From Aralia elata (lineage: Eukaryota; Streptophyta; Magnoliopsida; Apiales; Araliaceae): a stretch of 64,000 nucleotides of DNA. The position numbers and the translations under genes are program-made. Shown here piece after piece: positions 9,324-20,234 of this stretch. Positions within the stretch are counted from its first letter, which is position 1; the number at the start of each line of letters is the position of its first letter. The DNA is taken from NCBI GenBank assembly GCA_034770075.1, contig CM068380.1, forward strand, positions 26,536,005 to 26,600,004, read 5' to 3'. The notes below the pieces were generated by a model, which searched no databases, was not told where the DNA came from, and saw only the letters and a list, made by a program, of their open reading frames with translations.

Positions 9324-10752
9324 CCCGCTCCGGCACTAAACTCTTATTAGCAATTACCTAGCGATAACGTAACTCTGTGGCAGTACTCACGAACCTCTCA
9401 CTATCAAACTATGGCACGAACTGTGAAGTACCGACCCTTTGCCTTTTTGGAGCCATTTTAACCAAATCTTAACTAAGAATGTCAAACAGCCAATGTCCAG
9501 CCAAACCAATGTAAGAGCAGCCAAAACTGAGGCAAAACCAATTACCCAAAATACCAATCGCCCACATGAAGTTAAAACAAAGCTGCAGCCTAATGCACCT
9601 ATCAATAATGGAAGTACAAACTGCACCAGCTGCTACCTGTGTTTGATATGGCACAACCCCAGAAATTCAGCCCCAATGCGCAGTCCTGCTCAACCGAAAA
9701 TTAACACAGTGGAATGCAGAAAACAGTCCAAACAAGATTTCCAATGTTATGCAGCCTCACCCACAAATGCCACATAAAAACCTATCCAACAGATGCAATA
9801 CCCGAAACTAACCACAAAAATTCAGATAGTTCTATTAGGTAATTAACCAAACACCTGGCATGCAAGCCAGTTTTCAACCGTGAAATACCCCAGTGGCTCG
9901 TTCAATAACCCAAAAATTTTCCACAACCTGTTAAGAACAATGCAAGTACACCAAACAAACTACTTCCAAGCATAGCAATTCACAAATTAAATTACCCAAA
10001 CAACACAGTCAACCCTCCTTGAGTATTACCGATCCCCGCCTTAGATAATCAAATGCAAGACCAAAATAATTTGTAAAATAACATGCACGGGCTATAAAAT
10101 TTTTCTCTAATTTCACTCCCCAGATGAATTCATCGCGATGAAAATAAACCTTACCTGATTTTTGGGATGAATGTCAGCCCAAACTCTGAATGGAGTCACC
10201 GGTTTAGGAATTATTTTTTAAATGGCCCTAGAATGGTTCGGAACGGGAAGCAGGTTTGGAACGGGAGCCTTGAAGGAATTGGAACAGTACCAGGGTCTCA
10301 ATTTGGGTTTTGGGAGTGATGGGTTTGCTGGGAACGAGAGAGAGTATAGAGTTTGGGTATGAGGACTGCCGAACAAAAGAAGTTTAAAACAAAATTACCC
10401 AACTGGCGCTGTGGCGCCACTATTTACTCTTGCACTGGCGATGCGGCGCCGACCTCACAGTAGCTTCTGCTGCAAAATAAGGAAAAAGAAAAACTGGGCA
10501 AAGCATATTAAAACATACTAAACTTAAAGCTATTAACACTTACTGAACCATCAAGACAATAAAATAACTAAAACTGGTAAAACTGAATTGCTTAGACTAA
10601 AATTCTCTTTTTTTTTCTTTTTTTAAGTCTTTTTAATACAAGCGAAAGCAATTTGAAATATATAACAGAGAGTTCACCAAAAGGATACGGAAATGGGGTT
10701 GCCTCCCCATTGAGCGCTTGTTTTAAAGTCGCCGGCTTGACTATTCTCTGGC
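9324..10752 (-). other. 3' untranslated region of a gag-protease element
   Basis: No supportable coding sequence. Near 10690-10730 the minus strand carries the segment AAGCGCTCAATGGGGAGGCA; similar words often follow the last codon in Athila-type and gag-only plant elements. A T-rich run (10608-10625) is a purine run on the minus strand. A small GC block at 10389-10452 contains GGCGCTGTGGCGCC and GGCGATGCGGCGCC. Short open frames at 9387-9777 resemble nothing I recognise. Confidence 0.5.
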
Positions 10753-11831
10753 TCAACCCAGATCAAATTGCTGCTTGGAGAACCGCTTCACAATCCAATG
10801 CTTAGTCTTGTACTTATACCGCTTGACTTTCTCGCAAGATTCAGAACCCCCAAACTTGAACTGATCTGTCTCGTTTATTTGAAAAAAACTTTTCCCAACC
10901 GCTTTAGCCTTGAGCACACCTTTAGCATCATTGATCCGAAAACATTCTTCATGACTACTAGGGATCTCTATTGGGTTGAAAACCTTAAATGTCACCTCCT
11001 CATCTTGGACTCTCATAGTTAGCTCACCTTTTTGCATATCGATGAGAGTTCTACCCGTGGCTAAGAATGGTCGCCCAAGAATGATAGGTATATCTCGTTC
11101 CTCTTCATAACCTAAGATAATGAAATCTACTAGGAAGAAAAACTTATCCACTTTAACTAGAATATCTTCCACAATCCCCTTCATATAAGTAAATGACTTA
11201 TCTGCCAACTATAGTGTGACATGGGTGGGCTTTGCTTCCTTCAAACCCAGCTTTTTATAAATTGATAGAGGCATCAAATTTATTCTCGCCCCCAAATCAC
11301 ACAACGCTTTTTCGAAGAATTGGCTCCCGATGGTGCATGGAATAGTGAAACTACTCGGATCCTTAAGTTTGGGTGGTAGCTTCTTTTGTAATATCGCACT
11401 GCACTTTTCCGTAAGCGCCACGGTCTCGTAGTCACCTAGCTTTTTCTTCCTTGATAAAATTTCTTTCATGAATTTCAAGTAGCTAGGCATTTGCTCTAAA
11501 GCGTCTGCAAATGGAATGTTGATATGCAACTTCTTGAATACCTCCAAAACTTTAGAAAACTATTTATCAAGCTTCTGTTTCTGCACCCTCTATGGAAATG
11601 GCATAGGCTGGACAATAGGAACTGGCTTGAATTGCTCAACATTTGCCTTAGGAGGCAAGACTATGCTTTCTCTTGCTTCCTTTTCTCTGTCCCCATTATC
11701 TTGGTTCTCTCCTGATGGCTCGACATCTTCATTCATTTTAGTGACCAGTTTCACCACAGGCCTTTCAACCACTTCCGATAATTCTGTCCCATTGCGCAGT
11801 GTAATGGCCTTATAGTGCTCTTGTCCATCTC
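10753..11831 (-). pseudogene. Athila-type gag C-terminal linker and protease
   Basis: Minus-strand frame from about 11826 to 10753. It starts at the gag-protease linker (HYKAITLRNGTELS), passes a charged region with a Pro-rich stretch (PVPIVQPMPFP), then the typical VFKKLHINIPFADALEQMP segment and retropepsin (CDLGARINLMPLSIYKKLG; ILGRPFLATGRTLID). Stops interrupt it at 11587-11589, 11560-11562 and 11206-11208. After the protease it ends within about 100 codons and runs straight into the 3' untranslated segment: there is no RT, RNase H or integrase. This fits a non-autonomous gag-protease element. The solo LTR at 11832 splits it from its upstream part at 14332-14669. Confidence 0.82.
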
Positions 11832-12190
11832 TGTAATATCCTGAATATTTATGAGGCTTATAAATATGATCGTGTATGGTTAGAGGTTAATTTAGTAACC
11901 TAAAATTAGGTATCAAGAAGTTTAAAACCTTAAGCCCTAATGAGATTCAAATTTTGTGCTTAATAAAGATCGAAATGATATTTCGAAGCAGGTGTTTTGT
12001 GATTATATAGTGTAAATGATGAATTAGGTCAAATAAAATTTTTTGGTCAAGTTGCTTAGTCGTGCTTACATTGACAAAATGATTTGTCGTGCTTTCCACG
12101 ATTTCACCAAGAAGTATCCCGGTAAATTATTTTTAGTAAGCTGCTTTGTCGTGCTTAAACTGATATAGTGCTTTGTCGAGCTTACGGTAA

Positions 12191-12540
12191 CAAGCTGCAT
12201 TGTCGAGCTTGTAAGATATTTTCATTGAGGAGCTTAGAAGATAAGTTCAATTGCAAGCTGCATTGTCGAGCTTAGAAGATATTTTCATTGAGGAGCTTAG
12301 ATTGCAAGCTGCATTGTCGAGCTTAGAAGATATTTTCATTGTGGAGCTTAGAAGATAGGTTCAATTAAAAGCTGCATTGTCGAGCTTAGAAGATATTTTC
12401 ATTAAGGAGCTTAGATTGCAAGCTGCATTGTCGAGCTTGGAAGATATTTTCATTGAGGAGCTTAGAAGATAGGTTCAATTACAAGCTGCATTGTCGCGCT
12501 TGGAAGATATTTTCATTGAGGAGCTTAGAAGAATATTCTA
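12191..12540 (+). repeat. Tandem array A with alternating long and short units
   Basis: Six copies of a unit starting AAGCTGCATTGTCGAGCTT, in the order ~63, 51, 63, 51, 63, ~56 bp, which makes a ~114-bp higher-order unit. Each start is an inverted repeat (AAGCT...AGCTT). Degenerate earlier copies reach back to about 12050. It sits directly upstream of the LTR TATA box, where U3 enhancers lie. Confidence 0.85.
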
Positions 12541-12609
12541 AGAATATGCTAGGGTGCAAAGTGTAATAAGCCGAGCCCCTAACGTGCAATTAGTGAAACT
12601 TGGTTTTTC

Positions 12610-12618
12610 TATAAATAG
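12610..12618 (+). promoter_or_regulatory. TATA box of the 2.5-kb solo LTR
   Basis: TATAAATAG about 70 bp after array A. Probable transcription start around 12640. Confidence 0.6.
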
Positions 12619-12835
12619 CAAGCTCAGTTCATTCATTCCTTACTATTTTTCAAGAGCAGTTCAAGAGAAAAAATACTCTATATTTATATTCTGAGAGATA
12701 TTGTGAGATAAAAATTATTTTCTAAGCATCGAAACGCTGCGCGATTGAAAGTAAAGCTAGCAATTACAAGAGGCATTACTCTAGTGGTTATTATTTTCAT
12801 TCTTCTTTATATATTTAGTAAAAATATACTTTTAT

Positions 12836-13239
12836 AAGCAGTTATAATGCCTAAATTATTTTAAGTACATAGTACAAAAATCCTATTTACAAGCAGTTAT
12901 AATGCTCAAATTATTTTAAGTATATAGTACAAAAGTCCTATTTACAAGCAGTTATAATATCCGGTTTATTTCTCTTATATATTAGAAAATATACTTATAT
13001 AAGCAGTTACTATGTCCGATTTTCTTCAAGTATTTAGTAAGAATAGTCATTTTATAAGCAGTTATAATGCTGAAATTATTTCAAATATAATAGTCGAATA
13101 TTCATTTTAAAAGCAGTTATAATGCTCAATTTATTTTAAATATAGTTGATGAATATTCATTTTATATGCAGTTATAATGCTGAAATTATTTCATATATAT
13201 TAGAAGGAGTCTTATTTATAAGCGGTTATAATACTCGGA
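12836..13239 (+). repeat. Tandem array B, ~55-bp units
   Basis: About eight units starting AAGCAGTTATAATGC, the last (AAGCGGTTATAATAC) truncated. Units differ by up to a third of their bases, so the array is older than array A. It is downstream of the TATA box and would be transcribed. Confidence 0.82.
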
Positions 13240-14336
13240 ATAAAACTTAAAAGATTTAATCGTTAAAATGCTTAATTAGCCTAGCATAATCCAAGGAAAG
13301 GAAAAGCTTGGAGGATAAAAGTTCTAGAGCTTACACTTCAAGAGATTGAGTGAGGAATGAAACATTAGCGTTAACATATTAGCCATATTCAGGAAAGTCT
13401 ACTTATTTGTTGAAATGCACTCCGTGCAATAACGTGTCTTATTTATGAAGTTTATTGTTATGCAAGTATTGTTTTTTTTGCACCCCGTGCATTAACATGC
13501 TTGTTATCTGTTATGCGCAACGTGATAGTGATTGTTGAATTTCAATTGAAAACCATGATAGTATCTGAGTTGAACAACTCTCTTGTATGGGTAGGAGTTT
13601 AAGATGTGTTAGGAAACCGATCTAACTCACTGAGGTAACATTTGTCGCAGTGTAGAGGTATCGTAGAAGCGATATACACTGTTAATACAATTGTAGCAGT
13701 GGTGATGAGACGGGGAACTAATTCATTAGTTCGTGGGTGGAGAACCACTCAGTTCACTATATTGATAATCATTGAAATCTTGTATCAACTTATTCTGCAT
13801 ATATATCTTGAAAAGGTGATTCTCTTCTCATATATATATTTGTTGGGCATTCTTATGCTCATTCTTGCAATTATCTTAAAATAATTACAGCTAAGGAAGA
13901 ATTACCAGACGATTCTGACGGTACAAAGAAAGTTGAAGATGTAGAAGGCATTTTAACTATACTAGATTAACATTATTGGCAATGTCTAGAAAGTTCTGAC
14001 GAGGAAAGGGGTTAGGTCATTTAATTGCGCGCCGTTTTAACGGAAAGCCCCCTCTTTCCTAGGAACTGCCTGGTTGCTAATATTGCAAGTCTTGGATAGA
14101 GAAATGGAGATTTATTTTTAAGTCTTTTAGTACTTATTTGTAATAAGAACAAGTAACCTGGGAATGTTGTAACAATGAACAAATGATATTTTATAATATT
14201 ATCATTTTTTCGCATTTTACTCTGATTATTAGAAGTCAAGATTTCTATAGCATTATGTAAAGGTTGTACACGTAAGCACGAAGTCCGACCTGGCTAAAAG
14301 AAGCTAGCAGGTGAATTTTCGGGGCTTCACAATCTC

Positions 14337-14669
14337 TCTTTGGATTAACTTCAGTGTTACTCAGCAAAGTACCCTACGGACGACTGCTGATAGCATTTGC
14401 CAGTTGCCCCATTTGGGTCTCCAGATTCCGTAAGGACACCTCTTGGCTATTCATCCTGTTGTCACTGTGAGAAATTAATTTAGCCAGAATATCTTCCAAA
14501 TTAGACTTCTTTTCTTGACACTAAGGAGCTTGCTGCTAAAATCTTGGAGGGCGTGACGATCTCTGTGCAGGGGGTTGGACCTGAGTGTTATCCTTCCAGG
14601 AGAAATTCGGATGATTCCTCCAACTTAGATTATAGGAGTTGTTGTTCTGTTGGTTGTATGTGTTGGAAT
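14337..14669 (-). pseudogene. gag: Athila-type gag, C-terminal portion
   Basis: Minus-strand text includes SYNLSWRNHPNFSWKD, then NRMNSQEVSLRNLETQMGQL, and ends NTEVNPK. These are the standard C-terminal gag motifs of the Athila group. Several stops are present (in the Gln-rich stretch and before GTLLSNTEVNPK). It continues the gag at 25526-26389 across copia-1 and the linker at 11831 across the solo LTR. Confidence 0.8.
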
Positions 14670-16179
14670 TGAAAGTAGTATGCACACAAGCCAATCATAT
14701 TTGATATGATGTAGCATATACTTTGTAATCTTATTGGTTTGTTAAAGGCATTTTACTTTATCTACATGGTGTTGTTATATTAAATGTGATAAACCCATAG
14801 TTTTGAGCAATGCTTTTAGAATCATGATGGTGATCATGCTAATGAGATCTAAATTCTAGATAGCTCACAAACTAAAATCGTTCCTAATCGATGGATTACT
14901 AAAAAGGGGATTAGTGAATCCGGATAGATTAGTACATACGTTGCTTGCTCTTATGAAGAGGATGATTGATCTCATAATCATTTGTGTGGAGACACTAAAG
15001 CAATTATGTAGGTGCTTATTAGAGAATAAGTTCACTGAACGTGGCTCGCTATGAAATACCTAATGGAGTTTTACTCGCCTGTCAATAGGAATTCCTATAG
15101 TGATAGTAATACAAGTAATCCTTAGTCTTGAGATCATCATAGTATCTTGTGTATGATGAGTTATACTTTGACATGTCCCTTAAGACCTTTAGGGTATATC
15201 AAAGGGTATAATTGGGTATAATAAGTTGTACATGGAGATAGGTGAATGATCAACAAAGAATCTACCACGTCTAGTAAAAGATGTGAATGTCCTATGTGAT
15301 TCGATAAATGATAACTCAGTAGTCCTTGGCCAAGGCAGAATGAAATTAGAAAGGAGTTTCTAATTTACATTATTTAGAGTTGTGCATTTGTGAATCGAAA
15401 TACATATAATTAAATAAAATAAGACTTGACAGTAAATCCATGTCTTATATTTAATTGGGACATTGTATGGTAGAAAGATTGAATTGTATGGTAACTATGC
15501 ACTGAAAGGTTCTTTTGTGATTAATGTTGAAATCTATATTATCTAGAAAGTCGTTGATCACTAAGGGGGCTTACCCTTATTGTAGAATAAATATTATTTA
15601 TTTAAATGAATTAAATAGTTTAATTTATTTATTTAAATAAAATTAGAATTGTTCTAATTGATTTATTCACAACCGGTTTAATATGGAGAACCTAAAGGGT
15701 CACACCTTAAAAAAAATATTTATTTAAGAAGTAAATGGCATAATTGTAATAATAAGTTAAGTGTATTTAATTTAATATATGGAGATAGAATAAATTAAAT
15801 AGCTTAATATTTATTATTTAATATTTTAGAAATATTAAATATAAATTAATAAGAGGAGTCTTATTATTATTATTACTATTACTATTATTTAATTCCTGAT
15901 GAGTGTGTTTTATACACACAATTTGGGTACTTTTGGCCTAGATAATTTGCAAGTCTTTAGGTATTTTATATGGTTTTTATGTATTTGTATCTTATTTCTA
16001 CTTAAATTAGTTTTAGTTATTTTTACATGTTTTATGTTGCTTTGATGCATTTTTATTATGTTTGTAGGAATTGAAATAAAGACAGCTCGGATTGTTGTTT
16101 GGATTGACTCATTGTCCGTGCCTGGACGTCTGTGCCCGAATGGCAGTATGATGGAAATTTGTGCTTGGCGACGCTTGGT

Positions 16180-16800
16180 GCTTAATTTGACAACATTTGG
16201 TAGTTGGGCGTGCGCGGCGTCGGATTGCGTGCACGGCGTTCAACGTCGACCAAGCCACGAGGGCAGGCCCGTGCTTGGATTTCCGTGCCCGAAGGTTGTT
16301 ACGGTGAAAATTAATGTTTGATGAGGCTCGGGGTTTAATTTGATTAGAATTGGAAGTTGAGCGTGCACGGCGTCGGGCGGCGTGCCGCACGGCGTTGGCA
16401 CTGGGCGTTGACGCTCGGCAGGTGCCAGCGTGCGGGCGTGCGGGCGCGCGCTGACACTCGGCGGCATGGGCGGGCGGACTTGGCAGCCAACAAGCGCGGG
16501 CGTGCGGGCGCACGCCTGGCCGTGTGGGCGCGCGCGCATGGGGCGGACGGGCTCGGCAGCCTCGGCAGCGCATGGCTCAGCAGGCAGGTGCACGGGCGCG
16601 GGCGCACGACTGGGCGTGCGGGCACATGGGCGCGGCACTCGGCAGGCAGGCGGCATGCAGGCGCATGGGAGCGGGCGCACGCCTGGGGCGCGCGGGCGCG
16701 CGCGCAGTTGCTGCAACCACTCGGCAGCCAGCGTGCGGCAGGCAGGGCCCTGGGCGCGCGCACACCAGGTGTCGTGCGGGCGCACGCCGCCGTGCTGAGT
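16180..16800 (+). repeat. Long GC-rich block in the Athila-type solo LTR
   Basis: About 600 bp dominated by G and C, densest at 16370-16800, built from irregular repeats of words such as GTGCGGGCGCGC, CACTCGGCAGGC and GCGCACGCCTGGG. Long open frames appear in five reading frames on both strands only because stop codons are rare here; I regard none as a gene. It ends about 50 bp before a TATA box (16853). Confidence 0.8.
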
Positions 16801-16852
16801 GCGATCTGAGCTACATTTTGTCCGATTTTGGCTAGGGTTTCTTGATGAAGAC

Positions 16853-16861
16853 TATATATAA
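16853..16861 (+). promoter_or_regulatory. TATA box of the Athila-type solo LTR
   Basis: TATATATAA shortly after the GC block; a CT-rich stretch follows, typical of plant start regions. Confidence 0.5.
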
Positions 16862-18131
16862 TCTCTTCTAAGCCTCATATCTGATATCTAGAGAGAGAGG
16901 CTACAAAATACATCAACCAACAGGGTTCAAGGCTGGAAATCAAGCTGAATCAAGCCAAAAGCCAAGGAACTCAGTCAAGAAGAATTGCAAGGCCAATGTG
17001 GAGAGCTAGAAACCAACAGCAACCAAAGGAACACCAGTTGAATAGCTTCAAAAGTGGTTTCATTTCTAGATTTCCATCTCCTTTGTAATTCGAATTTGAC
17101 AATGTATCAATTGAAAATGATGTTTATTGTAGCTATCATGAACTAACCTTCTATTCTAAGATTGCAATGGAACCCAACACTTAATTTGAATTGAATTCTC
17201 TTTCTATTGATTTTAGTTATGCATGTGTGAATTGATTATCATAACCTTTACTTCTTGATTAATTGCTTGTCCCGTAATTACCTTGGGAACCTATATGAAC
17301 TTGACGAACGGATTATAAGTTAAGACCTAGTTATGATAACATGCGAGAGTATATATTGTTGTGGGTTATTAATTGGATTAAGTGACGTGTGTCTTATTAA
17401 TTATCTGCAATAATAGGTATCTTGATAGTAGTTGGGATAGATATATACCTAATTACCGCATGCAACCTATTGAGAATCTAGCCTTAATGACTTCTGATGT
17501 GAAAGTTGGTAATTGAAGGGAGGATTAATTAGATTTGGTGACACGTGTCTATTAATCATTCCTGAAATTAGTCTCTTGATAGTGTATAGGATAGACATAT
17601 ACCTATGCACCGCTTAGGAAGATTCGTGATTGACTATCGACAGAGGCTCTCATGTAGTTTTGATTTCTCGGTTGTCAATTCGTATGTTATAACTGATAGA
17701 AAAGAGAGAGTTAGGAGATTCAAATGACGTGTTGGGGGAAATTGTAATCTTAGACCTTTCTATCTTGATATTTTACCGAATTTTACTCATTACTCGACTT
17801 GTGAACTCAACCAATCAACAAACAATCAAATCTTCATCGTTTAAATTAGATCAAATTGATATACGATTGGTACTTGGTTATTATTTGTCGCAATTCCCTG
17901 TGGGTTCGATTCTTATCTTATCATATATTACTTGTGGGCCGTGTATACTTGCACGTGTGTGTTTATCGATTGCGAAATCGACCATCAATTCCTAATAGGG
18001 ATTAGGAATTAATTAATAGAAGTACTCTCCCATGAATTCCTAATTGGATTAGGAGCATAATTAATTAAGGTAGTTTAATTATAATAGAAACCCTAATCCT
18101 AAATATTTTAGGGAAGGGTTATTCCTACATC

Positions 18132-18141
18132 TATAAATAAG
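18132..18141 (+). promoter_or_regulatory. TATA box, copia-1 5' LTR
   Basis: TATAAATAAG, conserved in most copia LTRs of the window: 25096-25105, 56638-56647, and 29871-29880 on the minus strand. It is altered in the shared LTR at 41154-41165. Confidence 0.65.
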
Positions 18142-18562
18142 AGGAGTCTTATCATAGATTAGGGTTACACACTCTTGCATTAGATTGTGGAGAGTACTTG
18201 CAATTTCTATAGAGATAAAAACTAGGGTTTTGCCAATACCCAACTTCTTGAATACCTATTCTTCCTTGGTGGATCACCTCTAGAGGCCAAACACTTGGGT
18301 GGCTAACGTTGATCAAAGGAAGGAATCTCATCGGTGGAATTCGAGGAGAACACGAAGGACTAGGAGTTGAACTTGTACCCGAGGAAGCTTTGAACTACGA
18401 GGGTATAATTCTTATTCTCTTTCTCTTTCGTTTAATTGATAATTGAACACAAGGATAGATCATGGTGATGGTTTGTATGAAAATTTGAAAATCCATTTTA
18501 TCACGCTTCCGCCCTATTTATGTAATTTGATTACATGTATGCGTTATATACAAACCTAACAG

Positions 18563-18575
18563 TGGTATCAGAGCC
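18563..18575 (+). other. Primer binding site of copia-1, tRNA-iMet type
   Basis: TGGTATCAGAGCC, one base after the LTR end at 18561. Canonical for plant copia elements. Confidence 0.9.
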
Positions 18576-18676
18576 TAATCCTTGTGTTAATTATTGATTT
18601 TGATGATTCCATGTATGAATTGATATGCGATACGATCGAATTTTTGGGCTGAAATTTTTTTCTGAATCTGCGTCGA

Positions 18677-18797
18677 GGCGCGGCCGCACCGCTTCCAGTT
18701 CATTCTGGAGCACGGCCGCGCCCTAACCCAGAAAAATGTTTCTGGGGGGCAGCGCGGCCGCACCGCTCCTAGTTCAAATTGGAGCGCGGCCGCGCCG
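18677..18797 (+). repeat. Triple GC hairpin module in the copia-1 leader
   Basis: Three inverted repeats in a row. Hairpin 1: arms GGCGCGGCCG (18677-18686) and CGGCCGCGCC (18713-18722), with inner stem TCCAG/CTGGA. Hairpin 2: CCCAGAAA (18727-18734) and TTTCTGGG (18739-18746), loop AATG. Hairpin 3: GCGCGGCCGC and its copy around the inner stem GCTCC/GGAGC (about 18752-18797). Because GCGCGGCCGC is near-palindromic, hairpin arms could also pair between molecules. Present in copia-2 (40494-40623), absent from copia-4. Confidence 0.85.
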
Positions 18798-19737
18798 GTG
18801 TCCAGACTTTGAAATTTTTTTGTTTTTCTCAATTAACATAAATGGTTTATTTAATTGATAAAAGTTTAAAATAAAAGAGTTTATTTTATCTGGAATAGGA
18901 TTTCAGTTTGCTAAAATTAAAGGAGTTTAATTTGGCTTTGGTTTTTGATTAAAATAAAAGAGTTTATTTTGTTTCAAAACTAAATATTAGTAAAACGTTT
19001 GCCCATTAATTGATATCAATGCATATATGGAATGGTTTTATTATTCATGGGATGAATGTTATTTATTGATACATATAGAGATATGTATGATAATAAATAG
19101 GGATTGATTATGGACTATTGACCAATGTGTGATTGGATTTATTTTAGAGGATGCTTGAATGTATGGATTTTTATAAATGGGGTCTGCGTACCTCGTCTTC
19201 TCTATTTTTTCTTAATGTAAATTCTATCTCCCTCCTATGTACTTCCCCTTGACTGCTGATCAAGGTTTCTATTTGTTGTAAATAGTTTTTGTAATAGGAC
19301 TAGTTAGAATTAATTTTGAAGAATTGGAGACAAAGGAGCAAGGAGCGCTTGAAGACCCGTTTGTATTGGAGCTCGGGTTTAAATGTAATAGTTATATTTA
19401 AATTTAATTCTTGCACCCTAGGTTTGACCTTTTGGTTCACTTGGTGGCTCTAGTGACCAAACTAGAATAAAAGTCCATAATCAATCCGGGTAGAATATAG
19501 TATTCTATATGTGGATGCTTACTATATATATTATATATTATCCAACATGGTTCGCATGTTAAATAATATGGCGTGTATTTTATATATATATGTGCATGCG
19601 CGCTAAACAAGATGAGACTAATAATTACAAACCCCTCAAACAAATTATATTAAGTCCTAAGCGTTCAATGATATTTGGAATATCGAACGTCGCCTTCTAG
19701 CATGGTAAAGCGATAGAGTATTAAATATTTAATATGA

Positions 19738-20028
19738 GTTTGTTGTGTCACACAAGGCAAGTATTAAATATTTAAGATGTTGCTTTATCACATTTGATGC
19801 TTATACATAGACTGAACGATATTGTTTTGTTGTGTCACACAAGGACAATGTTTTTCTTTCGAATATATGGAAGTGCTAGGTTGGACTTAACTTAGATAAT
19901 TTTGATTCGGATATGTCACACTTGATCAAAATAATCTAAGAGGCAAAATACAAGGAGTTACATAGTGATGTAATTGACAATAGTTATCTACCTATTTATT
20001 TATATATAGTTTGTTGTGTCACACAAGG
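19738..20028 (+). repeat. Three copies of a palindromic word in the copia leader
   Basis: TTGTTGTGTCACACAAGG occurs at about 19739-19757, 19826-19844 and 20010-20028, with stem TTGTG/CACAA around TCA. The same three copies, at similar spacing, are present in every copia leader in the window: 39266-39284, 39449-39468 and 39536-39555 (minus); 46597-46615, 46778-46796 and 46865-46883 (minus); 58641-58659, 58729-58748 and 58912-58930 (plus). Confidence 0.85.
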
Positions 20029-20234
20029 CTATATACATTTGAAATGGGATCCTTATTCTCACTAGCAAATCTTTAATTAGATTTGCCGAACTATATAATG
20101 AGGGTAATATAGTTTGATGAAAAAGTGGGAGATACCAATTTAAAATAAAGACCTAATTTATTTTGGTAATTAATTAAGAAATAAATGTATGCTAAAATAT
20201 TGTTAAATTACAAATTCATTTATAGAATTTTACG

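Larger units (their letters stand above)
11832..14331 (+). mobile_element. Solo LTR, 2.5 kb, with two tandem-repeat arrays
   Basis: Begins TGTAATATCC and ends GGGGCTTCACA, flanked by the direct repeat ATCTC at 11827-11831 and 14332-14336. It interrupts the Athila-type gag-protease linker, whose two sides (NTEVNPK and the HYKAITLRNG side) rejoin across it. No internal region, so one LTR remains after LTR-LTR recombination. Array A lies upstream and array B downstream of a TATA box (12610). The ends resemble gypsy chromovirus LTRs; the lineage is not settled. An open frame at 13642-13884 has no recognisable product. Confidence 0.87.
15897..17987 (+). mobile_element. Athila/Tat-type solo LTR, 2.1 kb
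   Basis: Begins TGATGAGTG and ends CCATCA, with target duplication ATTCC at 15892-15896 and 17988-17992 inside the copia-1 LTR. Its 3' end (TATACTTGCACGTGTG, ATTGCGAAATCGACCATCA) matches the end of the LTR at 47366-48931, which is followed by a TGGCGCC primer site, so this is the same superfamily of LTR. It carries an exceptionally long GC-rich block (16180-16800). No internal coding region, hence a solo LTR. Confidence 0.88.
14670..18561 (+). repeat. 5' LTR of copia-1, split by a nested solo LTR
   Basis: LTR parts are 14670-15896 and 17993-18561 (about 1.8 kb). Very A/T-rich U3 with a TTA microsatellite near 15861. TATAAATAAG at 18132-18141. Confidence 0.9.
18576..20234 (+). other. Long 5' leader of copia-1
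   Basis: About 1.66 kb without a supported gene. It contains the triple-hairpin GC module (18677-18797), A/T-rich tracts with AAAAGAGTTTATTTT-like words, and three copies of a palindromic word (19738-20028). The homologous leaders of copia-2, -3 and -4 keep this general layout. The length is unusual for a copia leader. Confidence 0.7.

Noticed and set aside
9387..9777. Hydrophobic minus-strand frame (79 codons) as a possible envelope-like remnant
   Set aside because: Athila elements can carry an env-like gene, but this frame is short, has no clear similarity, and overlaps a plus-strand frame of similar length.
12191..13239. Regular repeats that could suggest a CRISPR array
   Set aside because: Units are contiguous tandem repeats without unique spacers, inside a plant solo LTR, with no cas genes.
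13642..13884. 80-codon open frame with hydrophobic end
   Set aside because: Lies within the solo LTR 11832-14331, has no recognisable motif, and no related frame is seen elsewhere in the window.
16109..16835. Several long overlapping open frames on both strands (Arg/Ala/Gly/Pro-rich products)
   Set aside because: They lie in a GC-rich LTR block where stop codons are rare in all frames. Low-complexity composition, no motif, and location inside a solo LTR argue against genes.
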